Shown here: positions 40,565 to 48,929 of the stretch, piece after piece
How the letters are laid out: every line of letters begins with the position of its first letter
How positions within the stretch are numbered: position 1 is the stretch's first letter
Assembly: GCA_028281525.1 (NCBI GenBank)
Contig: JANQJR010000057.1
Span: forward strand, 1-64,000
Reading direction: 5' to 3'
DNA: 64,000 bases
Source: Magnetovibrio sp.
GTDB lineage: Bacteria > Pseudomonadota > Alphaproteobacteria > Rhodospirillales > Magnetovibrionaceae
Made by a program: the position numbers and the translations under genes
Notes under the pieces: generated by a model
Database searches by the model: none
The model's input: only the letters and a program-made list of their open reading frames with translations
Told to the model about the DNA's origin: nothing

Positions 40565-41183
40565 GGACGACGCTTTCGCGGCCAAGACCCGCGCGTTGCT
40601 GGACGCGCATGGCGACGTGTTTTTACAGATCGCCAAGGGCTCCATCGAACACGGGCTTAAGACCAAGCAGCCCTTGGAGCCGGCGCTCGGCACCTTGCCG
40701 CCGGAGATGGCGCAAACCGGCGCGTGTTTCGTGACCTTGAAAAAGGAGAGCCGCTTGCGCGGTTGCATCGGTTCACCCGAAGCGTGGCGGGCGTTGGCCA
40801 CCGACGTCGCGCAAAACGCCTTTCGCGCGGCCTTTCAGGACCCGCGTTTCCCCCCTCTGACACCTCCCGAGACGGAGGAACTGGGCATGCACATTTCGGT
40901 CCTGAGCCCCGCCGCCCCCTTCGACTTTGACGATGAAGGGGACCTGCTTTACAAACTCCGCCCCGGCGTGGACGGGCTGATCATCGAAGATCAGGGCCGG
41001 CGCGCGCTGTTCCTGCCGTCCGTTTGGGAGCAACTACCCGAGCCTCAGCAGTTCCTCGCGCATCTGAAAGCCAAGGCCGGCCTCGGCACGCAGCATTGGT
41101 CCGACACCTTCAAGGGCTGGCGTTTCATCGCCGCCGAAACCGGCGCCGATTGGGCGGATATCCGCAGTGACGAAGCAGCCTAG
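40548..41183 (+). CDS. amrA: AmmeMemoRadiSam system protein A (AMMECR1 family)
   Basis: GACFVTLKKESRLRGCIGSPEAWRALATDVAQNAFRAAFQDPRFPPLTPPETEELGMHISVLSP; start overlaps the MEMO1-like stop. Confidence 0.93.
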   Translation: MNQTSKDDAFAAKTRALLDAHGDVFLQIAKGSIEHGLKTKQPLEPALGTLPPEMAQTGACFVTLKKESRLRGCIGSPEAWRALATDVAQNAFRAAFQDPRFPPLTPPETEELGMHISVLSPAAPFDFDDEGDLLYKLRPGVDGLIIEDQGRRALFLPSVWEQLPEPQQFLAHLKAKAGLGTQHWSDTFKGWRFIAAETGADWADIRSDEAA

Positions 41184-41258
41184 TCATTGCACTGGGTCGC
41201 GGGGCGGCTTACCCTCCTTTGAGCCCAACCCGATTCTTGCGCCCGAAGGACCCCCGCC

Positions 41259-42041
41259 ATGACCGTCAACATCCCGTTTTCGCTTCTCGACAGCCTGCAC
41301 ATGATCGCGGTGCATGCCGGTCAGAAGGTTATGGAGGTCTACAACTCCGATTTCGCCGTGGAAGTGAAAGGCGACAATTCACCCGTCACCCGCGCCGATA
41401 AGGAAGCCGAGGCCTTGATCCGCAAGGCCATCGCCCAAGAGATCACGGCGGACTTCCCCTTCGTCGGCGAAGAGGCCTTTAGCGATGGGGAAGAGCCGGA
41501 ATTGGGCAACACACCGTTCTGGCTGGTCGATCCGCTGGACGGCACCAAGGAATTCATCAACCGCTCAGGCGAGTTCACGGTCAACATCGCGCTGATCGAC
41601 GCGGGCCGACCTGCGGTGGGCGTGGTGCATACCCCGGCCAACGGACATGTCTACATGGGCAGCCCCCTGGGCGCGTCCCTCGACTTGGGCGACGGTAACG
41701 GTCCGAAACGCATCAAATGCCGCATCCTACCCACCCAAGGCCTCACCGCCCTGGTCAGCAAAAGCCACAAGAGCCCGGAAACCGACACATACCTGGAACA
41801 GTTCAACATCCTCAAAGAAGTCAGCGCAGGCAGTTCACTTAAGTTCTGCCGTATCGCCGAAGGCAGCGCCGACATCTATCCGCGCCTGGGCCGCACCATG
41901 GAATGGGACACCGCGGCCGGACACGCGGTGCTGCGCGCGGCGGGCGGCACCGTCACGGATTTGAACGGCGGCGAACTGCTCTACGGCAAACCCGGCTTCG
42001 AAAACCCCCACTTCGTCGCCAAGGGCCCGGAAATGGCCTAA
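41259..42041 (+). CDS. cysQ: 3'(2'),5'-bisphosphate nucleotidase
   Basis: SPVTRADKEAEALIRKAI; FWLVDPLDGTKEFINRSGEFTVNIALI; EWDTAAGHAVLRAAGG. Confidence 0.94.
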   Translation: MTVNIPFSLLDSLHMIAVHAGQKVMEVYNSDFAVEVKGDNSPVTRADKEAEALIRKAIAQEITADFPFVGEEAFSDGEEPELGNTPFWLVDPLDGTKEFINRSGEFTVNIALIDAGRPAVGVVHTPANGHVYMGSPLGASLDLGDGNGPKRIKCRILPTQGLTALVSKSHKSPETDTYLEQFNILKEVSAGSSLKFCRIAEGSADIYPRLGRTMEWDTAAGHAVLRAAGGTVTDLNGGELLYGKPGFENPHFVAKGPEMA

Positions 42042-42164
42042 TTCGGCCAGCCCAGCCCTTAACCTTGGTTAAACGGCAGCAGTTCTGACCGGAAAACCTC
42101 CCAAAACCCACCCGTTTCAGGACATCTGGCATGTCGATCGGCCTATGTTCTTATCCAGCCGTAT

Positions 42165-42456
42165 TGACGGTCCTAGCCTGTGGGCGCACACTTTTTGAGC
42201 CGGTGTAAGGGAGGGGGCTCCCCCAAGCCGCGATAGAGCCGCGGCACCTCTGTGCCGTGACTGCAGGCTGGGCCATCACCTGGGACCCGGAGACGGGGCC
42301 GGAAAGAGGCAGGGGCATTGAGAGAGGCCATTGTTGGAGCAATTGGCGCAAGCCATAGCTGAAGTCCGGGCCGGCGTCCGGGAAGAGGCGACCCAAGCCA
42401 GACGCAGAATAAGTGAACCCCAAGGAAGCCGCCGGTGCGTATGCCCGGCGGTTTTC
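42165..42456 (+). ncRNA. Candidate structured non-coding RNA with terminal hairpin
   Basis: Non-coding gap containing several hairpins (GCCGCG-ATAGAGC-CGCGGC; GGCAC-CTCT-GTGCC; GCCATTG-loop-CAATTGGC) and ending in a terminator-like hairpin GCCGCCGG...CCGGCGGTTTT. Boundaries approximate; no family recognised. Confidence 0.4.
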
Positions 42457-42494
42457 CATTGAAGCGGCCAGGTTGAGGCGATAGAACAGGCCGC

Positions 42495-43553
42495 ATGAAC
42501 GAAAACCCCGAACTCCCGAATTTCAAGGTCGCGGACGCCTCTCCGGACGCCGCCAGCGAAGGCGGCGATATCCTACGCGCGGGCGGGCTGGTGGCGTTTC
42601 CCACCGAAACCGTCTACGGACTGGGCGCGGACGCGACCAACGACAAGGCCGTGGCCAGCATCTTCGACATCAAGGAGCGGCCCGAATTCAATCCCCTTAT
42701 CGTGCATGTGAAAGACGAATTCAAGGCCGCCGAACTGGTGGAGTTCAATGAAACCGCCCAGAAACTCGCCCACGCCTTCTGGCCCGGCGCGCTGACCTTG
42801 GTGCTCAAACGCAAGGACGGCTGCCCACTTTCGTTGCTGGCCACCGCCGGGCTGGATACGGTTGCTGTACGTGTACCCGCGCATCCCGTCGCCCAGGCCT
42901 TGCTGCACGCCGCAAACGTCCCCATCGCCGCACCCAGCGCGAATAAATCCGGCTACATCAGTCCCACCCAGGCGGTGCACGTGCTGATGCAATTCAAGGA
43001 CGGCCAGGGCCTGAACATGATCATCGACGGCGGCGCGTGTCCCGTCGGCGTGGAAAGCACCATCATCGACGTAACCGGCAGCACACCCAAGTTGTTGCGC
43101 CCGGGCGGCGTGGCGCTGGAAGACATCGAAGCGACGGTGGGCCCGGTCGAAATCGCCGAGGAATCGAGGGATACGGATGAGAACGCACCCGTCAATGCGC
43201 CGGGGCAACTTAAAAGCCACTATGCGCCGTCGATCCCGCTGCGCATCAACGTCGATCCCAAAGACCGCCAGCGTGGCGAAAGCATGCTGACCTTCGGCCC
43301 CGACATGCCCAAACGCGCGGCCATCAACCTGTCCAAAACGGGCGATCTGAAAGAAGCGGCGGCGAACCTGTTCACCATGATGCGTTCCTTGGACATGCCC
43401 GGCATCCGCGGCATCGCCGTGGCGCCGATCCCGGATGAGGGCCTGGGCCGCGCCATCAACGACCGGCTGCGCCGCGCGGCCGCGCCCAAGGACGGTGAAA
43501 ACACGAATGGTCCACCCAAGGCCTTCGATCCCATCGCCAATATCGAAATTTAA
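42495..43553 (+). CDS. L-threonylcarbamoyladenylate synthase (Sua5/YwlC/TsaC)
   Basis: GGLVAFPTETVYGLGADATNDKAVASIFDIKERPEFNPLIVHV; C-terminal Sua5 domain. Confidence 0.95.
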   Translation: MNENPELPNFKVADASPDAASEGGDILRAGGLVAFPTETVYGLGADATNDKAVASIFDIKERPEFNPLIVHVKDEFKAAELVEFNETAQKLAHAFWPGALTLVLKRKDGCPLSLLATAGLDTVAVRVPAHPVAQALLHAANVPIAAPSANKSGYISPTQAVHVLMQFKDGQGLNMIIDGGACPVGVESTIIDVTGSTPKLLRPGGVALEDIEATVGPVEIAEESRDTDENAPVNAPGQLKSHYAPSIPLRINVDPKDRQRGESMLTFGPDMPKRAAINLSKTGDLKEAAANLFTMMRSLDMPGIRGIAVAPIPDEGLGRAINDRLRRAAAPKDGENTNGPPKAFDPIANIEI

Positions 43554-43559
43554 GTCCTC

Positions 43560-43735
43560 CACCTCCGTCATGGCGAGCGCAGCGAAGCCATCCAGAACCC
43601 AGATCGCCGCGCGGGCTCATGCCCGCTCGCAATGATGCTTCTTTGACTTCTCCTATCCAATCCCCCTTCATCGTCATTCCCGTACCCGCCTGCGCGGGCA
43701 CAGGCTCCAGCGGGAACATGACACCTACCCCCACG
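43560..43735. repeat. Intergenic palindromic repeat cluster (left side of AT-rich islet)
   Basis: CGTCATGGCGAGCGCAGCGAAGCCATCCAG... and CGTCATTCCCGTACCCGCCTGCGCGGGCACAGGCTCCAGCGGGAACATGAC. Confidence 0.75.
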
Positions 43736-43779
43736 CCGTGACGGCCATAGGCTCCCGCCTACACGGGCGCGACACCACT

Positions 43780-43836
43780 ATATACAATGTAGAAATACGC
43801 CTTGACCGCCCTGCCTCAAAATATACAATGTAGAAA
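43780..43836. promoter_or_regulatory. Two exact direct copies of ATATACAATGTAGAAA upstream of padR-like gene (candidate PadR operators)
   Basis: Copies at 43780-43795 and 43821-43836, each containing the palindrome TACA-A-TGTA. Confidence 0.7.
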
Positions 43837-43860
43837 CTAGTAGCAGATTCGGAAAGACCG

Positions 43861-44211
43861 ATGGGCAAAGACGGCTACCTGGGCGAGTTCGAGATGAAAG
43901 TCATGATGGCGCTGATCCGCCTGGGCTCCAATGCCTACGGCATGACCATCCGCCGCGACATTTCCGAACGCACCGGCCGCGACGTGTCCATCGGCGCGAT
44001 CTACGCCACCTTGGACCGGATGGAGCGCAAAGGCTACGTGTCGTCGCACAAAGGCGAAGCCACGCCGGAACGCGGCCACCGCGCCAAGCGCTATTTCAAG
44101 ATCGAAGCTCCCGGCAAACGCATCTACGCAGACTCCTGGAATGCGCTGGACAACATGCGCGAAGGCTTAGATGACGGCCTCGTCACCACCTTCGAACCGG
44201 TGGGGGTGTGA
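43861..44211 (+). CDS. PadR family transcriptional regulator
   Basis: LGEFEMKVMMALIRLGSNAYGMTIRRDISERTGRDVSIGAIYATLDRMERKGYVSSHKGEATPERGHRAKRYFKIEAPGKR. Confidence 0.93.
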   Translation: MGKDGYLGEFEMKVMMALIRLGSNAYGMTIRRDISERTGRDVSIGAIYATLDRMERKGYVSSHKGEATPERGHRAKRYFKIEAPGKRIYADSWNALDNMREGLDDGLVTTFEPVGV

Positions 44212-44212
44212 G

Positions 44213-44866
44213 ATGGCTGCACAATCCCCATTTAAAAATTCTCAATCGTTCGCAATCAGAGCACAACAACGCAATTTACTCTCTTATATCGAAAGTTTTG
44301 ACCTACTTATTAAAGATGCCAGGGTCGAACAAAACTCAGACTCGTATGAAATACATATAATTGATGTAATCACGCCTATTGGAACTGAGTACAGAGTGCG
44401 CCTTAGCAATAAGCCTGGACACAGATTCAATTTTTATGACTTTCGCACACAATTACAAAATGAGAATCAGTATACGCTTCCATTTGACGCACCCTCACGT
44501 GAAGTTTCTAACGCTAACGCGTCACATAAAGCTAACACCACCACAAAACATGACGAAGAAAAACAAGTAGGTGATGAATATTCACATAAACACACGAACA
44601 ACAACATAAAAAATGAAAAATGCAATTGCGAAGCACCAAAAAATGCAAAGTTAATTTTGACATTCCTTTTACCTAGAAAAAATAGAGATTATATACTAGG
44701 TGATCTAGATGAGGATTTTTTACATAATATTATTCCAGATTATGGTGAGAAAATTGCTAAACGCTGGTATTGGTTTCAAACGATCCGCACGATCCTTGAA
44801 CACAACAGCCTAACCGCTCGAATCATCAATATCATCGACGCGTTCAAGAAGAGCAACGGGTCGTAA
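44213..44866 (+). CDS. Uncharacterised AT-rich-encoded protein with permease-prefix-like C-terminal motif
   Basis: ATG at 44213, 1 nt after the padR stop; C-terminal LILTFLLPRKNRDYILGDLDEDFLHNIIPDYGEKIAKRWYWFQTIRTI; visibly AT-rich relative to flanks. Confidence 0.7.
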   Translation: MAAQSPFKNSQSFAIRAQQRNLLSYIESFDLLIKDARVEQNSDSYEIHIIDVITPIGTEYRVRLSNKPGHRFNFYDFRTQLQNENQYTLPFDAPSREVSNANASHKANTTTKHDEEKQVGDEYSHKHTNNNIKNEKCNCEAPKNAKLILTFLLPRKNRDYILGDLDEDFLHNIIPDYGEKIAKRWYWFQTIRTILEHNSLTARIINIIDAFKKSNGS

Positions 44867-44892
44867 TCTCTTTTTGTCGCCCCTGAACCCTC

Positions 44893-45110
44893 CATTGTCA
44901 TGGCCGGACGTGTTCCGGCCATCCACGACTTTGGGGCGTGGCACATTAAGTAAGACGTGGATGCGCGGGACAAGCCCGCGCATGACGGATAAAAATTTCC
45001 GCTACCCCGGCACAGGCCGGGGCCTATGAGCGTTTCAGCTAAAAGCAGTGAAAGTTATGGATTCCCGCCGGAGCCTGTGCCTGCGCAGGCGGGTGCGGGG
45101 GTGACGATAT
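44893..45110. repeat. Intergenic palindromic repeat cluster (right side of AT-rich islet)
   Basis: GTCATGGCCGGACGTGTTCCGGCCATCCACG; CGTGGATGCGCGGGACAAGCCCGCGCATGACGG; GATTCCCGCCGGAGCCTGTGCCTGCGCAGGCGGGTGCGGGGGTGACG. Confidence 0.78.
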
Positions 45111-45161
45111 TTTGTGGTCCGGCTTTTGTCCCCTCCCCGCCCCGTGCTAAGGTCCGCGGCC

Positions 45162-46580
45162 ATGAGCGATGCATTGATCCAGGACCTGAAAGCCGCTTTG
45201 GGCGAACGCGCCGTGCTCACGGACGCGGGCGATCTGGCCCCGGTGCTGGAGGAACAGCGCGGCCTTTACCGGGGCGCGTCCCCCGCCCTGGTCAAACCGG
45301 CGAGCACGGCGGACGTCGCCGAAACGGTCAAAATTTGCGCGGCGCACGATGTCGCCATCGTACCCCAAGGCGGCAACACCGGACTGGTCGGCGGCGGTGT
45401 GCCGGACGGTGGTGTGGTCTTGTCCCTGGAACGCATGAACACTGTGCTCTCCGTTGATCCCGTCAACCTCACCATGGAGGTCGAGGCCGGTGCAATCCTC
45501 GCCACCATCCAAGATGCGGCGCAAGAGGCCGGTGCATATTTTCCCTTGAGCCTCGGCGCGGAAGGCAGCTGTCGCATCGGCGGAAATCTGTCCACCAACG
45601 CCGGCGGCGTGCACGTGGTGCGCTACGGCAACGCCCGCGATCTAGTGTTGGGCCTGGAAGTGGTGCTGGCCGACGGAAGGGTGTGGGACGGGATGCGCGC
45701 GCTGCGCAAGGACAACACCGGGTATGATCTGAAATCGCTGTTTTTGGGCGCGGAAGGGACGCTCGGCATCATCACCCGCGCGGTGTTGCGCCTCTATCCG
45801 AAACTGCAGAGCAAAACAGTGGCTCTGGCGGGCTGCGGATCGTTCGACCAGGCATTGGAGCTGTTCCACATGGCCCGCACGCGTGCGGGCGACGTGTTGA
45901 TGGCCTGCGAGGCGATGAGCGGCTTCGCGCTCAGTCTTGCGGAAAAACATGTGGAAGGCGTGGCGAGCCCCCTGGAAGGGCGGCACGAGGTTTATGTACT
46001 CTTGGAATTCGGCTCAACGGACCCCAATGCGGATCTGCCCGCGCTGATGGAAGCGGCGCTGACGGATGCATATGAGGCCACAGTGATCGAAGACGCGGTG
46101 ATTGCGCACAGCGGGGCTCAATCCGAGGCCATCTGGAAAATCCGCGAAACCATCCCCGAAGCGCAGAAAAAGGAAGGGGGCTCCATCAAACACGACGTTG
46201 CCGTGCCGGTCTCCCAAACCCCGGAGTTTATCGCACGCGCCAACGCATTGGTGGCGGACCTGATCCCCGGGGTGCGCCCCGTGGCGTTCGGGCATTTGGG
46301 CGACGGCAATATCCATTTCAACCTCACACAGCCCGAAGGCACTGATAAAAAAGAGTTTTTAGACCACTGGCACGCGATGAACGAAAAAATCCACGATCTG
46401 GCGGCGTCCATGGGCGGCAGTTTTTCCGCCGAGCACGGCATCGGCCAACTTAAAACCGGCGAAATGGCGCGCCTCAAGTCCGGAACCGAGTTGGATTTGA
46501 TGCGCGCCGTGAAAACCGCCCTGGATCCGGAAAACCGTCTCAACCCGGGTAAGGTTATCCCGCCCAAAGACGCTTCATAG
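45162..46580 (+). CDS. FAD-binding oxidoreductase (GlcD / D-2-hydroxyglutarate dehydrogenase-like)
   Basis: IVPQGGNTGLVGGGVPDGGVVLSLERMN; GGNLSTNAGGVHVVRYGNARDLVLGLEVVLADG; SAEHGIGQLK. Confidence 0.92.
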   Translation: MSDALIQDLKAALGERAVLTDAGDLAPVLEEQRGLYRGASPALVKPASTADVAETVKICAAHDVAIVPQGGNTGLVGGGVPDGGVVLSLERMNTVLSVDPVNLTMEVEAGAILATIQDAAQEAGAYFPLSLGAEGSCRIGGNLSTNAGGVHVVRYGNARDLVLGLEVVLADGRVWDGMRALRKDNTGYDLKSLFLGAEGTLGIITRAVLRLYPKLQSKTVALAGCGSFDQALELFHMARTRAGDVLMACEAMSGFALSLAEKHVEGVASPLEGRHEVYVLLEFGSTDPNADLPALMEAALTDAYEATVIEDAVIAHSGAQSEAIWKIRETIPEAQKKEGGSIKHDVAVPVSQTPEFIARANALVADLIPGVRPVAFGHLGDGNIHFNLTQPEGTDKKEFLDHWHAMNEKIHDLAASMGGSFSAEHGIGQLKTGEMARLKSGTELDLMRAVKTALDPENRLNPGKVIPPKDAS

Positions 46581-46678
46581 GGCCTCTTTTCCTTGATTTT
46601 GCCGCACTTTTCGCGCACTTTGCGCGCTCATCCGGCCCATTGGGGCCGGGGACCGGATTGAGGGAATTTGCAGGGGTC

Positions 46679-47812
46679 ATGAACGGTCTCACCCGTTACA
46701 TGTTTTGGCAGCTTTTCGTCGGCATGATGCTGGTCACCACCGCGTTGGCTTGCGTCGTATGGCTGATCAAATCGTTGAGCATCGTCGAGTTGATCGTCAA
46801 CACCGGCCTGTCGGCGGGAACCTTCGTCTATCTGACCGGGCTGATGATGCCCAATTTCCTGTCCATGATCCTGCCTTGGGCCATCTTCATCATCATCACC
46901 TTCGCCTATCACCGCATGATCATGGACCGTGAATTGGTGGTCATGCGTGCCGCCGGATTGGGCCAGATGGCGCTGGCCAAGCCCGCCATCATCCTATCCC
47001 TGCTGGTGGTTTTTGTCGGCTATGCCCTATCCACTTATCTGGTGCCGACATCTTGGTCTCAGTTTCGCGAGTTGCGTTGGGATGCGCGTTACAATTTTTC
47101 CCACGTGCTGTTGCGCGAAGGCACCTTCAACGACGTCTCGCGGGGCATCACCGTATACGTGCGCGAACGCACCGAAGACGGCCAATTGCTGGGTGTCATG
47201 GCCCACATTGAAAAACCAGATGGCAAGAACGAAACCTGGATGGCCGAACGCGGCGCCTTGGTGGAAAACGAGGATAGCGCACGGGTGGTCATGTTCAATG
47301 GATCACGCCAACAGCTGACCTTAGATACGAAACAGCTCACCATTCTCTATTTCGACCAGTCGGTACTGGATCTTGCTTCGCCGCCGGAGCAGGGCCATAC
47401 ACGGCACCGCGAACCCCGTGAACGCACCATGGCGGAGCTGTACGACCTGGACACCACCGGCTTGGACCAAAGGTCAATCGGCCGTTACAAAACGGAAATC
47501 CATACCCGTCTGGCCTTCCCGTGGAGCTCGCTCGGCTTTGCCTTCATCGCCTTGAGCGTCTTGATTTCCGGAAGCTTCAGCCGCCGCGGCGAAGGCCGGC
47601 GCGTGATCGCCGCCGTACTTTTGGCCGGCTGTTACCAAGGCGCAATGCTCAGCATCGCCAACGCCGCAGGCAAAAACGATGCGCTCTACCCCCTGATCTA
47701 CGCCATCACCGCCCTGCCCATTCTTTTGGGGCTGCTGGCGCTGATCATGCCGGGACGCTTGCGTCCCCAAGCCCGCCAAAACACCCTGCCCACAACCGGG
47801 CAAACGGCGTGA
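46679..47812 (+). CDS. lptF: LPS export ABC transporter permease LptF
   Basis: MNGLTRYMFWQLFVGMMLVTTALACVVWLIKSL; YjgP/YjgQ family; followed by a second paralogue and lptD. Confidence 0.92.
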   Translation: MNGLTRYMFWQLFVGMMLVTTALACVVWLIKSLSIVELIVNTGLSAGTFVYLTGLMMPNFLSMILPWAIFIIITFAYHRMIMDRELVVMRAAGLGQMALAKPAIILSLLVVFVGYALSTYLVPTSWSQFRELRWDARYNFSHVLLREGTFNDVSRGITVYVRERTEDGQLLGVMAHIEKPDGKNETWMAERGALVENEDSARVVMFNGSRQQLTLDTKQLTILYFDQSVLDLASPPEQGHTRHREPRERTMAELYDLDTTGLDQRSIGRYKTEIHTRLAFPWSSLGFAFIALSVLISGSFSRRGEGRRVIAAVLLAGCYQGAMLSIANAAGKNDALYPLIYAITALPILLGLLALIMPGRLRPQARQNTLPTTGQTA

Positions 47813-47822
47813 GGAGGGGCGC

Positions 47823-48923
47823 GTGAAACTTTCCGGCACCCTGTCAATTTACATCGGGCGAAACTTTCTGCTGAGTTTTCTGGCTTTTTTCCTAGGGCTA
47901 TTGGCGCTGATTTTGTTGCTGGACACCATCGAATTGCTGCGCCGGGCATCATCCAAGCCTCACGTGACGCTCATGCTGGTCATCCAGATGGCATTGTTTA
48001 AACTGCCCTATATGGGCCAGTTACTGTTCCCTTTTGCGGCCCTGTTCGGCGGCATGACCGCGTTCTGGCGCATGTCTCGCAGCCAAGAACTGGCGGTAAC
48101 CCGTGCCGCCGGCATTTCAGTCTGGCAGTTCCTCTTGCCGGTTCTGGTCATCGCTCTGCTGCTAGGTGCCTTCAAAGTAACCGCATTCAATCCGTTGGCG
48201 TCCGCCACCTTGACCCGATTTCAGGCACTGGAAGCGATTCACTTAAAAGGCCAAAAAAGCATCTTGGAGATTTCCGGGAACGGGTTGTGGCTGCGTCAAG
48301 GCACCGCCGAAGGCCACGCCGTTGTACATGCCGCCAACCTGTTGAGCCAAGAGGACAGGGTGGAATTGATCGATACCGTTACATTTCTGTACCAGGGCCA
48401 AGACACCTTCATCGGCCGCGTGGACGCAGACCGCGCTATTTTGGGTGAGGGATTTTGGCGCATGGAAAATGCGTGGGTGAATTCCCCCGAAACGCCGCCG
48501 GAACGCTTGAATGAATATTGGCTGGAGACGGATCTGACTTTCGCGCGCATCCAAGACAACTTCGCCTCCCCCGAAACCATGTCTTTTTGGAAACTGCCTG
48601 ATTTCATACAAACACTTGAAGATGCTGGGTTTTCTGCTGTTCGCCACCGGCTTCAATGGCATGCGCTTCTGGCCACGCCGCTGTTGATGTGCGCCATGGT
48701 GCTGATCGCCGCGACTTTTGCCCTACGTCATGCCCGGCGCGGCGCAACGACTGCGGTGATCGCATCGGGCGTGTTCGCAGGATTCGTTTTGTACTTCTTC
48801 TCCGACGTGGTCTTTGCGCTCGGCCTTTCGGAAAGCATCCCCGTAACATTGGCCGCCTGGGCACCTTCCGGCGTTGCGCTCATGTTGGGGCTTGCCATGT
48901 TGCTCCATCTTGAGGATGGTTAG
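47823..48923 (+). CDS. lptG: LPS export ABC transporter permease LptG
   Basis: GTLSIYIGRNFLLSFLAFFLGLLALILLLDTIELLRRAS; YjgP/YjgQ family. Confidence 0.92.
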   Translation: MKLSGTLSIYIGRNFLLSFLAFFLGLLALILLLDTIELLRRASSKPHVTLMLVIQMALFKLPYMGQLLFPFAALFGGMTAFWRMSRSQELAVTRAAGISVWQFLLPVLVIALLLGAFKVTAFNPLASATLTRFQALEAIHLKGQKSILEISGNGLWLRQGTAEGHAVVHAANLLSQEDRVELIDTVTFLYQGQDTFIGRVDADRAILGEGFWRMENAWVNSPETPPERLNEYWLETDLTFARIQDNFASPETMSFWKLPDFIQTLEDAGFSAVRHRLQWHALLATPLLMCAMVLIAATFALRHARRGATTAVIASGVFAGFVLYFFSDVVFALGLSESIPVTLAAWAPSGVALMLGLAMLLHLEDG

Positions 48924-48929
48924 GCCCCC

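Noticed and set aside
42375-42410. GGGAAGAGGCGACCCAAGCCAGACGC resembling the 3' part of a cobalamin riboswitch
   Set aside because: The B12-box order and the CCCCGCNACTGT core are absent; the similarity is limited to a short stretch, so I did not call a riboswitch.
42151-42604. Minus-strand ORFs (102 and 143 aa) across the cysQ-tsaC gap
   Set aside because: No Shine-Dalgarno or recognisable domain; composition looks like translation of a structured GC-rich RNA region.
42573-43571. 332-aa minus-strand ORF
   Set aside because: Antisense to the tsaC/Sua5-like gene.
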